From Terriglobales bacterium (lineage in GTDB: Bacteria; Acidobacteriota; Terriglobia; Terriglobales; Acidobacteriaceae), in assembly GCA_030038475.1 (NCBI GenBank), contig JASHOU010000032.1, positions 1 through 50,318 of the forward strand: a DNA stretch of 50,318 nucleotides, read 5' to 3'. A program made the position numbers and the translations under genes. Of this stretch, positions 35,412-44,353 are shown piece after piece. The notes beneath the pieces were generated by a model. That model searched no databases. It saw only the letters and a list, made by a program, of their open reading frames with translations, and had not been told where the DNA came from. The stretch's first letter is position 1, and each line of letters starts with the position of its first letter.

Positions 35412-36896
35412 CTAAACTCCTCGCATCGCAAAGATCATAGTGTGCAGAAGAATCGCTACGTCCATGAAAAAATTGCGATTCTTTATGTAGTAAAGATCGT
35501 ACTCGATGTTTTCGTGAATAAGGTAATTGCGGTCCCCGCTGAGCTGCCACAGTCCCGTAATTCCCGGTGTTACCTGCAGCCGCTGGGAATGATGTTCACT
35601 GTAGGTTTCGACGATAAATGGCATCTCGGGACGAGGCCCAACCAGCGACATATCGCCCAGGAAAACATTCAGCAATTGGGGAAGTTCATCCAGGCTGGTG
35701 CGCCGCAGGAAACGGCCCAGCCGCGTAATCCTCAGATCGTCTGACCCTTTCGGAGAATAAGCGTACGAGGGAGCGTCCGTGTACATGGTACGGAACTTAA
35801 ACATGCGGAATCTTCGCCCGCGCAGGCCGATCCGTTCCTGCCGAAACAGCGCTGGGCCATTGGAGTCGAGTTTGATCAGGATAGCAAGCAGCGCGAATAA
35901 CGGCAAACCAATAATCAGTAGCATCACCGCGCCGATGAAATCGAAAATTCGCTTGGCCCACTCGTAGGTGAAGCGTCTTGGGTCGCGGCTGAACGAAGCT
36001 AGCAGAACGCCGTCAATATCCTGAAAGTCGACCAAGGGATCGGAGTGGACAAAGTGGCTGGGAACGAAGGATACACGCGCGCTTGCCGCCATTGCTTCCC
36101 CGACTGCGTGGTGGAACTTCTCGTGTTGCAGTGAAGGGATAGCGATTACGACCAGGTCAGCGGCGCACTCTGATACCAGGTTCCGGGTCAGCGGACCACG
36201 CATCACCGACGCTGACCGGCGATTTTCATACCCCAATTCGAAGATGGCGCAGCCGACCTTGGCAATGTCGTCATCCACAAACGCCACTGGCTCCAACCCA
36301 AGTTTCGGAGAACGGCGCAGGACCGAGTACACGCGGCGCCCGGTAGACCCCGAGCCGTAGATCAGCACCCGCTCAATACCAAAGCCTCTTGCATGAAGAT
36401 GCTGCACCAACATGTACACGACATGTTTTTGAAGAAAGAGAAACAGCGGTACCAGGCCTAGGGCAATTACCAGCAGCCAACGTGAAAACAGGAAGCTGGT
36501 GAAAAAACTTACGCCAAGAATGAAACCCAGAGCCTGCATGGACACCCGAAGTAGATGCTCCGTTTCACGCACTCGCAACAGGCTGGTTCCGCGAGAGTAC
36601 GCGCCGACGCGGTCGAGCATCATGACTATTACCGCCGCGAATGTAGCGGATACGCCAAGAACCACGGAACGCGAATAATGAATCTGCTTGCCCAAGCCGA
36701 GCAGATAGTATGCGCCGTAGCTCGCCATCACTGCGCCAATCACAGTTACAAAGTCGGCGAACACTTCCAGTTTTGTCAGGTGACTTCGGAATCGCCCGGC
36801 GGGAGTCGGCTTCCCTACCGGGGTAACCAGAGTCAGCCCTAGGGTGGGAATGGATTGAGCTTTTGGCGAAGTTGTTAAATCGATAGAAGGGTGCAT
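35412..36896 (-). CDS. polyprenyl-phosphate sugar-1-phosphate transferase (WbaP/WcaJ type)
   Basis: A 494-residue initiating phosphoglycosyltransferase that loads the first sugar phosphate onto undecaprenyl phosphate. It has four N-terminal helices (about 45-170), a CoA-binding-like domain (VLIYGSGSTGRRVYSVLRRS, about 195-300), then a reentrant helix (IGAVMLLIIGLPLFALLAIL) and the catalytic Bac_transf domain with FRQERIGLRGRRFRMFKFRT, TSLDELPQLLNV (catalytic DE) and MSLVGPRPEMPFIV. It ends in GLWQLSGDRNYLIHENIEYD, typical for the family. Length and motifs are complete. The sugar (glucose, galactose or other) is not predictable. Confidence 0.94.
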   Translation of the reverse strand: MHPSIDLTTSPKAQSIPTLGLTLVTPVGKPTPAGRFRSHLTKLEVFADFVTVIGAVMASYGAYYLLGLGKQIHYSRSVVLGVSATFAAVIVMMLDRVGAYSRGTSLLRVRETEHLLRVSMQALGFILGVSFFTSFLFSRWLLVIALGLVPLFLFLQKHVVYMLVQHLHARGFGIERVLIYGSGSTGRRVYSVLRRSPKLGLEPVAFVDDDIAKVGCAIFELGYENRRSASVMRGPLTRNLVSECAADLVVIAIPSLQHEKFHHAVGEAMAASARVSFVPSHFVHSDPLVDFQDIDGVLLASFSRDPRRFTYEWAKRIFDFIGAVMLLIIGLPLFALLAILIKLDSNGPALFRQERIGLRGRRFRMFKFRTMYTDAPSYAYSPKGSDDLRITRLGRFLRRTSLDELPQLLNVFLGDMSLVGPRPEMPFIVETYSEHHSQRLQVTPGITGLWQLSGDRNYLIHENIEYDLYYIKNRNFFMDVAILLHTMIFAMRGV

Positions 36897-36989
36897 GTAT
36901 AGGTAAGCGTTATCCGCCGCCAGTGCGGAGGATTGTAATGCATAAGTCCGGCGTTGCCGAGTTAATCTGAGTCAGAGTGCCGGAAGAGT

Positions 36990-37211
36990 CTATGGCGCGC
37001 GAAAAATAATATCGAAGGCTGCAGATCCATCTGGGCTCCGTACATCCCCTTGCCCGGCCGCAGCGGTGCGCTCAACAGCATCGCCAGTCCAAGAGAGGAC
37101 CTTCACAATCGGCTTCGGTACTGGGGTGTGCCACCACCCCGCGATCGACCACGCTACGGCTGAATGTTCGGACCGCGCGCCCGCATAATGAATGTAGCGC
37201 CCCGGATCGTA
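36990..37211 (-). pseudogene. short PAP2-phosphatase remnant behind the SLBB gene
   Basis: Directly after the TGA of the SLBB gene the same frame stays open for 73 codons until TAG (36990-36992). It reads SEHSAVAWSIAG, which matches SDHSAIAWSIAG of the PAP2 domain encoded at about 42.9 kb (10 of 12 residues; about 28 of 36 nucleotides). The rest (KPIVKVLSWTGDAVERT) is not recognisable. There is no start codon or ribosome-binding site before the motif. It is probably a decayed fragment of a duplicated PAP2 or PAP2-Wzi gene. The rest of the 315-nt gap up to 36897 shows nothing. Confidence 0.6.
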
Positions 37212-40200
37212 TCAGTGACTCGCATAGTACGCCGAAACGGCGATCGCCGTTCCTACGGAGGATGCGATCTGAGCGATCATTAGCGTGGATTTCAATTTCG
37301 TACTGAAAGAGTAGATCTGCTCGGGCACAACCACCATGTCGCCCGGGCGCAATTCCGCACTTTCGACCCCACCGCCGAACATGCTGCGAGACCCACCCAC
37401 AATCGAGCCATCCGCGCGAATTACGAATATGCCTTTTTTATCTGCCATCGCCGTCGGGCCGCCTGCCTGCGCCAGGTACCAACCGGCCTCCTTGCCAGGC
37501 CTATATGTGATTCCGGTGGGGTTGTAAACCGAGCCATCCACCAAAACCATGCTGGGCCGCTTGGGAATGTAGATGGTGTCTCCCGCCCGCAGCTGTATAT
37601 CCGCAGGCGTGTTGGCCCAGCGTTTGACGTCCGATGTGATATGTATCACCAGGCGGCCAGCCGGTGGGGTGCTCTCGAGTTTCTCGATGGTCGTCTTATA
37701 TTGAAGAACCGTGGCCTTCGCCTGAGCCTGGTCATCCTGATCCATCTCGGGAACAAACTTTACGGTCTTGGCTTCGGCTTGAATACGCTGAATTAAATCG
37801 GCCCGGTTTTTCTCCTCAATGTCCCTCAATTCCACCCGCTCAAAAATTGCTCCGTAGGGGTATGCGGTGGGGAGCATGCCTCCGGCACGAGCGATGACGG
37901 AACTCAGGCGCTCTCCGGGCTCAATTCCGTAGCCACCGGGGTGTGCGACCTCTCCTTTCACTTGGATCACGGCTCCCAAATCCTGCCATCCCGAAATCTG
38001 GCCGATGGTCAGGACATCCCCGTCTCGCAACCGGACGTCAGTGTCTGCCTCGCCAAGTATCGCTTTCCCAATGGGCACGGTAACGTTGTCGCTCACCACT
38101 TTGGTACCCTGCTCGACATCGTAGCGAGTCAAATCAGCCTCGTCCGTGTATGCGCCACGTTTGAACCCGCCCGCCAACCGAACCAGGTCCGCCGCCGTCA
38201 TGTCTTCGCCCAGAGGATACTTGCCGGGGCGAGCAACTTGCCCTTCAATCGATACCATCGGGGGATCGAGCTTATTCAGGTCGCGATGAATAAAGACGCG
38301 GTCTTTCGACTCAATGACAATGTTGTCCTGCGCGTCGCCATCGAGCGCCTTGGCCAGGTTCACACTGATCACCTGCAGCTTGCCATCGCTCGTCTTACGG
38401 TAGATCTGAGCGTCATCAAGGAGCGCATCGCGAGTTACGCCGCCGGCCAGATAGATCGCGTCTCGCAGACGTGGCGTTCCGTTTGTCAAATGGTCGCCCG
38501 GATCCCGAACTTCTCCCGTGATTGTAATAACCGGCTGATCTTCGAAATCGTACTTGCTGAAGACACGAATCGTGTCAAACGGTTTGAGGGCGATGTCTTG
38601 ATCCTTACCCGCAAGAGCGTCCCCGAGGTTGAAGGCCAGCACAACGGGAGTGTCATCGGGTGGGGCCAGCCGGATGATTTCGGCGTGAGCTGTGGATGGT
38701 TCGGGCAACAGGTCCTGATAAGACGTGATCAGGTCGGTCACCTTCATGCCATCCCTATAAGCGAACTTACCCGGGCGGGAGACGTAGCCGTCCAGGTAAA
38801 CTGTCTTGTCCGCATACGGCAGGATTGGGGTAATCTTGATCTTGTCTCCATCCTGAATCTTGAAATCCTCAAGCGCTTGAGTGACCTGCGCTTGGTTATT
38901 GGTTTCGGGAATATCCAGTCGCAGCATGGTACGGCTCTCGTGGTTCTCCAATCGTTCCACATCCACGTGACGCAAAGTGCCGGAAGGCAGCACACCGCCG
39001 GCGAGTTGCAACACCTCCGCTAGATCCTTCTCACCATTCAGCTCATAAATGGCGGGTCGCCGCACCATGCCTTCGATGGTCACGGTGCCGCTCAAAGGCG
39101 GTACCTCAATCGTGTCGCCGGCTTCCATTCTTTGCATGTTTCCAGTGATGCCGTGCAGCAAAAGGTCGTAGACATCGACCTGCTGAAGGAGTTGCTTACC
39201 GCGGTAGTGTTCGAGCATCCTCAACGAACCGCCCGATGTAGGTCCGCCCGCCATGTAAAGCGCATTCAAAGGCGTAGATAACGAACTCACGTCATATGCA
39301 CCCGGTCGCTCCACGTCCCCCACCACATAGACGCGAACCGTGCGAATCCGCGAAAGAGAAACATCGGCCTCCACATCGCGAAACTCGCTGCGCAATACGC
39401 TGCGCACCAAATGTTGTACGTCGCCCAAGTTCCGTCCCGTCACTTCGACGGCTCCGACCTCGGGCAAAGCAATGCGTCCTTCGCGATCTACCACGCGCTG
39501 CAGCCGCTGCGCAATTCCACCCGAAAGATTGATGGTCAAGCCATCTCCTGGACCAACCACGTAGTCAGGTCCCGCGGGCAAGTCCATTGGAAGCTCGTCG
39601 AGGTTCCCAGTTCCATCACGAAAGACGTCTATGCCGAAACGCTCCAACTTTGGCGATCGTCTCGAATATTGCGCGTAGAGGTCGTAGAGCGAAGGGACAT
39701 CTGCATAAGGGTTTGCGCGATGACGGAGTGGGGGTTGCTGAGGCAACTTTGGAAAGTTGTAGTACGGGTACGCGAACGGCGGCCGCAACTGGTTTTCAAA
39801 ACGCGATTGTTGCGATCCCAACTCATTTGCACTGCTCTGACGCCCCAGGGAACCGAAAAGCGAACCCCCCGAAGATCCCAGGGAGGGCGGTAGAGTCAAC
39901 CCGGATATGCCTGCCCCGGACATGCCCGATGCGGACATGCCAGATGCAGACATGCCCGATCCTGCTCCAAGCAACCCATTCTGTGACATCCCCGAAGAGC
40001 TCGACTGGCTGGCGTTCAGAAGGCCGGGAAGCTCCGTCGACTGAATGGCTGCCATCTCACTTTCATCATTATCCAAACCGTATAAATCCTCGGGCTGCAT
40101 TTGTGTCATTTGCAGCTGAGGGCTGGATCCGGAAGAAGGAGCTTGACGGTAGGGAGGGTATTGCATCGGAGGATACTGCTGCAACGGATATTGCGGTTGT

Positions 40201-40853
40201 TGGTTTTGCTGTTGCGGAAACTGCGATGCGGGAGTCGACTGCGGGGAAGCTGGGTTCGTTGGCTGCTCGTACAGAGTTCGCGCCGTGCCGCCGGGAAGAT
40301 ACTGGGTGAGATAGCAATCTAAATCGTTTGCGTGCTTTGCCCAATAGATCTGTTCTTGTGAGCGCAGGGTGCTCGTGTCTGTTGTGTCGGGTGCTTTAAT
40401 ATCCTTGTCCGTAAACATCGGTTCACGGCAGGGCAGGTTTCTTGCCAATTCCTCGCGCGTCGGCTTAGCCCTGACGTAGGAACGGTCCTCAATCTCCCGC
40501 GTCGCGATCACCCGAACGTTTGCATCCTCTCGGATCAAACGGTAGAGAGCGTCATCTGTGAGATCGTTAGGATCGAGAATTCTGCCCTGCTCAAACGCCC
40601 TACGCACCAGGGCTTTCTTAACCTGCAACAACAGTCCCGGTTCGTCTTGGAGGATGGCGGTGATCTTGTCAGCCGACAGTGACACCATCTGCTCTGCTTC
40701 ACGCTCCGCGCGAGAGTTGGCCTGATCGATCGTAGTGCTCGGCGTATAGGAGAGACGCTGTTGCTGCTGCTGGCTCCAGCCCAGCGTCGAACACGCCAGC
40801 GCTAGTAAGCAGAGAATTGCACTTGCAATCTGTGTACGGGGGAATTTGTGCAT
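37212..40853 (-). CDS. giant polysaccharide export protein with Poly_export and seven SLBB-type repeats
   Basis: A 1213-residue periplasmic/outer-membrane export protein (Wza-like role). Signal peptide (ILCLLALACSTLGWSQ). A long N-terminal region (about 30-420) has Gln/Pro-rich and Met/Ser/Gly-repeat low-complexity parts. Poly_export follows (DYVVGPGDGLTINLSGG, about 425-500), then about seven SLBB-like units, each with a strand-Gly-x-Val-x-x-Pro-Gly core (VVGDVERPGAY, IEGMVRRPAIY, LDGYVSRPGKF, ITGEVRDPGDH, IEGQVARPGKY, VKGEVAHPGGY, VDGSVYNPTGI). The protein ends with a hydrophobic stretch. Classical Wza has about 380 residues and two or three SLBB parts, so this one is about three times longer. 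It would form the secretion conduit. Confidence 0.92.
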   Translation of the reverse strand: MHKFPRTQIASAILCLLALACSTLGWSQQQQQRLSYTPSTTIDQANSRAEREAEQMVSLSADKITAILQDEPGLLLQVKKALVRRAFEQGRILDPNDLTDDALYRLIREDANVRVIATREIEDRSYVRAKPTREELARNLPCREPMFTDKDIKAPDTTDTSTLRSQEQIYWAKHANDLDCYLTQYLPGGTARTLYEQPTNPASPQSTPASQFPQQQNQQPQYPLQQYPPMQYPPYRQAPSSGSSPQLQMTQMQPEDLYGLDNDESEMAAIQSTELPGLLNASQSSSSGMSQNGLLGAGSGMSASGMSASGMSGAGISGLTLPPSLGSSGGSLFGSLGRQSSANELGSQQSRFENQLRPPFAYPYYNFPKLPQQPPLRHRANPYADVPSLYDLYAQYSRRSPKLERFGIDVFRDGTGNLDELPMDLPAGPDYVVGPGDGLTINLSGGIAQRLQRVVDREGRIALPEVGAVEVTGRNLGDVQHLVRSVLRSEFRDVEADVSLSRIRTVRVYVVGDVERPGAYDVSSLSTPLNALYMAGGPTSGGSLRMLEHYRGKQLLQQVDVYDLLLHGITGNMQRMEAGDTIEVPPLSGTVTIEGMVRRPAIYELNGEKDLAEVLQLAGGVLPSGTLRHVDVERLENHESRTMLRLDIPETNNQAQVTQALEDFKIQDGDKIKITPILPYADKTVYLDGYVSRPGKFAYRDGMKVTDLITSYQDLLPEPSTAHAEIIRLAPPDDTPVVLAFNLGDALAGKDQDIALKPFDTIRVFSKYDFEDQPVITITGEVRDPGDHLTNGTPRLRDAIYLAGGVTRDALLDDAQIYRKTSDGKLQVISVNLAKALDGDAQDNIVIESKDRVFIHRDLNKLDPPMVSIEGQVARPGKYPLGEDMTAADLVRLAGGFKRGAYTDEADLTRYDVEQGTKVVSDNVTVPIGKAILGEADTDVRLRDGDVLTIGQISGWQDLGAVIQVKGEVAHPGGYGIEPGERLSSVIARAGGMLPTAYPYGAIFERVELRDIEEKNRADLIQRIQAEAKTVKFVPEMDQDDQAQAKATVLQYKTTIEKLESTPPAGRLVIHITSDVKRWANTPADIQLRAGDTIYIPKRPSMVLVDGSVYNPTGITYRPGKEAGWYLAQAGGPTAMADKKGIFVIRADGSIVGGSRSMFGGGVESAELRPGDMVVVPEQIYSFSTKLKSTLMIAQIASSVGTAIAVSAYYASH
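39901..39966. repeat. 15-bp tandem repeat encoding GMSAS units
   Basis: Imperfect 15-bp units (core CCCGATGCGGACATG) occur about four times in a row. On the minus strand they encode successive GMSAS/GMSGA pentapeptides in the low-complexity linker of the SLBB protein. They are prone to slippage and length change without frameshift. Confidence 0.8.
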
Positions 40854-41010
40854 AAAACCTCTACAGTCTGGCCTAAAGCAGCCGAGAATCCTCGATCATT
40901 GGAGTATTGGCAAGCAAGCCAACCTGGAACTCGATGCAACAACTTTGCTGAAGCGAGACGATCATGGTATCAGCGCCCGTCACATCGACATTTCGATGGA
41001 ACGGCGAATC

Positions 41011-43581
41011 CTAATCTGGACCGTTCTTTCGCCAAAAACCCTTAGGCCAGAATGACAACTGCACCGACGAGGTGACATCTGACTGCCTGCCCATTGCAAT
41101 CACTGGAAAATTCCAAGCCTCGTATTGCACCACAGCAGAGAGGCTGCAGCTCGAGCGCACCCAGAAATCCGCGCGAACACTTGCGTCAGCCTGGGTGCCA
41201 CCATTGGGGATGAACTCATGGCTGACTTTCAAATGCCTGAATTCGAATTGCAGTTTGTTACGCGGTGTGAACCAATAGGTGGTCCAAGCCTGTACTCCTT
41301 GGCCCTCGCGTCCGACCCAGTTGCCCATCAAATGGCCCGCATTCTGGAAGCCGGTGATCCACGTCTGATCATAGTAAAAGAAACCGTGTCCGACGATTCC
41401 GCCAATCGGCGGATCGGTCTCGACTCCCTCAGCGCGAAAATCCATTTTTTTTATCTTTGGCAGCCGCGGCAGATAGATTCCTCCGAGCCAGGCCGCTACA
41501 TCCGGACCCACAATCGGGCTGAAAGTGTCGTGCTGGGTAAAGCCATCGGCGTAGAAAGTCAATCCGCCAAGGCGCGGAAACCTGTAGCTGAAATCCAAAC
41601 CCGACCGGCGCGCTCCCGGCTTGTTGGGGGCAGCCGGGGCTGTGATGCTGGTCGAAAACATGCTTCTGAGAAATGTGTGCAAGGTCAGCGGGTAACCAGG
41701 TCCACCGTAGTCGGTCGTGCGCGAAAAGCCGAACTCGAAGTTGGACGTTGGCTTGAAGCTGAATCTTTCCCCGTGGACGATAGGCTGCGGGTGCAGGGAC
41801 TGGCCGTACTGGCCTAGAAGACCCGCGGGGGTGTACATGAACTCGTATCCCGAATACTGCCCGATGAAAAACTCCTGCCGCGTCGGTCCAAGCAATCCCA
41901 GGATGCCGGGAAGCTTGGTGGGTCGCACCTGGTTGATTCTGAACATTGTCAACGGTTCGGCACCGTCGCTGAACATCATTCCGCCTCCCTCGCTCGGTCC
42001 CCACCAAAGGCTTTGTTTTCCGTACGAGAGTTGCCAGTCGGAGATGTTCATAGCGACGTACGTATCTAGCAACCGTCCACGGTCCGCGGTGGGTGTTGGC
42101 GTATCGGGCGGCACCGGATAGCCACCAGGCGGCACCGGAGCATCGGAGAGGCCAAAATCGGCTTGCGATATAGCTTCGCGTGCAGTCAGCGGGAGAGCTG
42201 GTGTCGAAGGAGAATGCTGAAATTCGCCGCGGACATAAACAGCAAATGGACCATCTGCGGTCCATCCCGACAACCCCGAAACATTGTTAAAGCCCTGCTC
42301 CTCCGGCCGGCCAAAATCATTCGTGATCGTCTGTCCAAAGTGATAGCCGTCGGTAAGCGGTTTGCCCACGATCTCTGTACTTCGCGTGTAAGACGACTCC
42401 ACGCCGATCTCGCCGTTGTCTCCGCCCCCGAGCAAATCCACCTCGTGGCTGAACTCTCCGAACAGTTCGTGGTAAAGCTGCGCTCCTTGACCCTCTCCAC
42501 CTTCGTCCTCGCCAATACGATCCCCAGCCTCGGCTACCAGCCGCGCACATTCCATGCGCGTCCACGGACGCATTCCTACAATGTCGCTGTTGACATATCC
42601 CAAAGCGGCCAGCCGTTCCAGCGCCGGATACACCCAGCTGTCGAGCGGAACGTAAGGTGATCCCATGAACTTTGACTGCCAATGCGACGGACTCTCCGGC
42701 CGGATCGCCGGCGTCTCCCAAGCTGATCCCCGAAGATCGAGATCGTGGTGTTGCCGATAAACATACTCACTGATCAGATATCCAAGAGCGGCGCCAACCA
42801 AAGCATCGGAGGGAAAATGCTCTTTCGCGGTGATCCGCGAAGCGGTCACCAGTGTCGCCAGCCCGTAGGTGAACAACTTCGTGAGCCGGCCCGGGTACTC
42901 GTGCGCCACTATTCCTGCGATCGACCATGCGATCGCTGAGTGGTCGGACGGAAACGATGTGCCACCGTGCCAGAATTTCCCATTCGCATTGTCTTGGTAC
43001 GGTCTTTCCCGCCCAGTCGCATAACTCAACGCCTCCACCACCGCCAGGCTGTCGATGGTCGCTTCTCCGCTCAGGAAGCCCGTTTCACGTTGGTGGTCGT
43101 CGTGGTCCGCGAGCCCGAGCAGGTAAAGTCCTCCCGCGCCTCCGGCCATCGAGTAGACGCCATAATCCGAAATATGGCGGTAGCGCAAAAGTGTATCGGG
43201 CGAATTCGAAAGATGACGGCTGACGTCGCTGTCCGTTGCGAACAGCCCGGCCGTGAATCCCCCTAGTGGAACCAGCCACGTAGCATCGGGCAGGCGCGCC
43301 TGCGCGAGACTTTTCCATATGCCGATCTGATCGTGTAGTAACGCCCGCGGAAGAGTTATGAGCTTATTCTCCGTGTCACTGGGCTGGGGGGCGTCAGGGA
43401 TATCAGTAGAAGCAGATCCATACGCGTGACCTCTCGACCCCGCCGCAGTCGGATTTGAGTTGTCTTTCGATTCTGCCTTCGCCTCCGGCGCAGCCGAAGG
43501 CGATTGCGAATTGGTCTGAGCATTGCACCTTACAATCTGAAAAAACATCACGAGCATGAGTGAAACGATCGTGAGCCTCAT
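41011..43581 (-). CDS. PAP2 phosphatase - Wzi capsule-assembly fusion
   Basis: An 856-residue fusion. Signal peptide (VSLMLVMFFQIVRCNAQ), then a PAP2-type phosphatase domain (about 75-280) with TGRERPY, SFPSDHSAIAW and SRITAKEHFPSDAL, giving the catalytic histidines; the first-motif Lys appears replaced (Ser). The C-terminal half, about 300-856, matches the Wzi capsule-assembly beta-barrel: alternating strands, RMECARLVAEAG, LSYGKQSLWWGPSEGGGMM and a C-terminal Phe-rich strand region. Wzi anchors or assembles capsule at the outer membrane; PAP2 could cleave polyprenyl or phospholipid phosphates from the periplasmic side. It lies between the UpxY and SLBB genes. The joint function is inference. 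Confidence 0.9.
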   Translation of the reverse strand: MRLTIVSLMLVMFFQIVRCNAQTNSQSPSAAPEAKAESKDNSNPTAAGSRGHAYGSASTDIPDAPQPSDTENKLITLPRALLHDQIGIWKSLAQARLPDATWLVPLGGFTAGLFATDSDVSRHLSNSPDTLLRYRHISDYGVYSMAGGAGGLYLLGLADHDDHQRETGFLSGEATIDSLAVVEALSYATGRERPYQDNANGKFWHGGTSFPSDHSAIAWSIAGIVAHEYPGRLTKLFTYGLATLVTASRITAKEHFPSDALVGAALGYLISEYVYRQHHDLDLRGSAWETPAIRPESPSHWQSKFMGSPYVPLDSWVYPALERLAALGYVNSDIVGMRPWTRMECARLVAEAGDRIGEDEGGEGQGAQLYHELFGEFSHEVDLLGGGDNGEIGVESSYTRSTEIVGKPLTDGYHFGQTITNDFGRPEEQGFNNVSGLSGWTADGPFAVYVRGEFQHSPSTPALPLTAREAISQADFGLSDAPVPPGGYPVPPDTPTPTADRGRLLDTYVAMNISDWQLSYGKQSLWWGPSEGGGMMFSDGAEPLTMFRINQVRPTKLPGILGLLGPTRQEFFIGQYSGYEFMYTPAGLLGQYGQSLHPQPIVHGERFSFKPTSNFEFGFSRTTDYGGPGYPLTLHTFLRSMFSTSITAPAAPNKPGARRSGLDFSYRFPRLGGLTFYADGFTQHDTFSPIVGPDVAAWLGGIYLPRLPKIKKMDFRAEGVETDPPIGGIVGHGFFYYDQTWITGFQNAGHLMGNWVGREGQGVQAWTTYWFTPRNKLQFEFRHLKVSHEFIPNGGTQADASVRADFWVRSSCSLSAVVQYEAWNFPVIAMGRQSDVTSSVQLSFWPKGFWRKNGPD

Positions 43582-43678
43582 GCGCCTAAAATCGTCCTAC
43601 TTGATTGCAATTCCGAATGCGTGGGCGACTTGCGAACCAGCAAAATATTCTTCCATTCGTTTGACTGGCAAGACGTCT

Positions 43679-44194
43679 TCAAACTGGCTCGACGTCAGAT
43701 TCATCCACCTCAAGCGCCACCGAGCGCATGATCAGATCGATCGACAGCACCAGCCGGAACCCATCCTTGCGCCGGATCATAATTCCCTCCGCATCCGCTA
43801 GCGGACCGCTCTTTACTCGCACTTTCTTCCCTTGGCGCAGGTAGGGGTGCGGCTGAGGTCGCATTCCAGCGGAGACGCTCGACTCCAGCGCACGTATTTC
43901 GGTATCCGGAACCGCCGCAGGCTGGCCCTGAAAAGTCACAAATCGCACCACGCCAGGAGCCCGAAGGACGCCCAGTCGATCGCGAAGATTCAAGTTCACG
44001 AAGACATAGCCGGGGAACAGCGCCATCTCCAGCTCTTTGCGGCGGTCCTTCCAGCGGCGCACGCTGCGGTAGGTCGGAAGGAAATAGTTCAACCCCTGGT
44101 GTGCAAGATGCTGGCTCACGCTCTTTTCATGCCGGGGACGAACCGAAATTGCATACCAATGCACGACTGGCGGGCTCGGTCGATCACTTGCCAT
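43679..44194 (-). CDS. UpxY/RfaH-like transcription antiterminator (NusG paralogue)
   Basis: A specialised NusG paralogue of about 171 residues. The NGN domain runs from VVHWYAISVRPRHEKSV through FLPTYRSVRRWKDRR and LFPGYVFVNLNL to GVVRFVTFQGQPAAVP. The KOW domain follows (LRQGKKVRVKSGPLADAEGI). Such proteins bind RNA polymerase and let it read through long polysaccharide operons, as this cluster would need. The frame extends to a GTG at 44266 with a badly spaced GGAG; ATG 44194, with GGAA just upstream, gives the usual length and is preferred. It follows the receiver-like gene and precedes the polymer genes, the expected place. Confidence 0.9.
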   Translation of the reverse strand: MASDRPSPPVVHWYAISVRPRHEKSVSQHLAHQGLNYFLPTYRSVRRWKDRRKELEMALFPGYVFVNLNLRDRLGVLRAPGVVRFVTFQGQPAAVPDTEIRALESSVSAGMRPQPHPYLRQGKKVRVKSGPLADAEGIMIRRKDGFRLVLSIDLIMRSVALEVDESDVEPV

Positions 44195-44266
44195 AGCTTC
44201 CGCGCAGACTCCGCTTCGGTTAGCGTCGCAACTAGCGTTTTCTTGCACCGCTTCACTCCAAGTCAC

Positions 44267-44353
44267 AGCTCCGCCATCTCAGTTACATGCCGATCTGCAA
44301 TGTAACAACCTATTAATCAATAAGTTAAAGCCAAACTTGCCAACTATCGCCCG
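44267..44353 (-). promoter_or_regulatory. structured leader of the antiterminator gene with tandem hairpins
   Basis: Two adjacent stem-loops fill the gap. GTTACAT (44282-44288) pairs with ATGTAAC (44300-44306), and AACCTATT (44307-44314) pairs with AATAAGTT (44319-44326), allowing one G-U. Just after the receiver stop, the minus strand reads GGCGATAGTTGGC (44339-44351), which agrees with the enterobacterial ops element at 9 of 13 positions. Possibly a recruitment site for the UpxY protein; this is inference. Confidence 0.45.

Noticed and set aside
37941-39023. Open frame of 360 codons antisense to the SLBB export gene
   Set aside because: The SLBB repeats on the minus strand are unambiguous, and the antisense product shows no recognisable motif.
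39901-39966. Tandem repeat considered as a CRISPR-like or intergenic repeat
   Set aside because: Units are 15 bp, directly adjoining, in frame and inside a coding region; there are no spacers.
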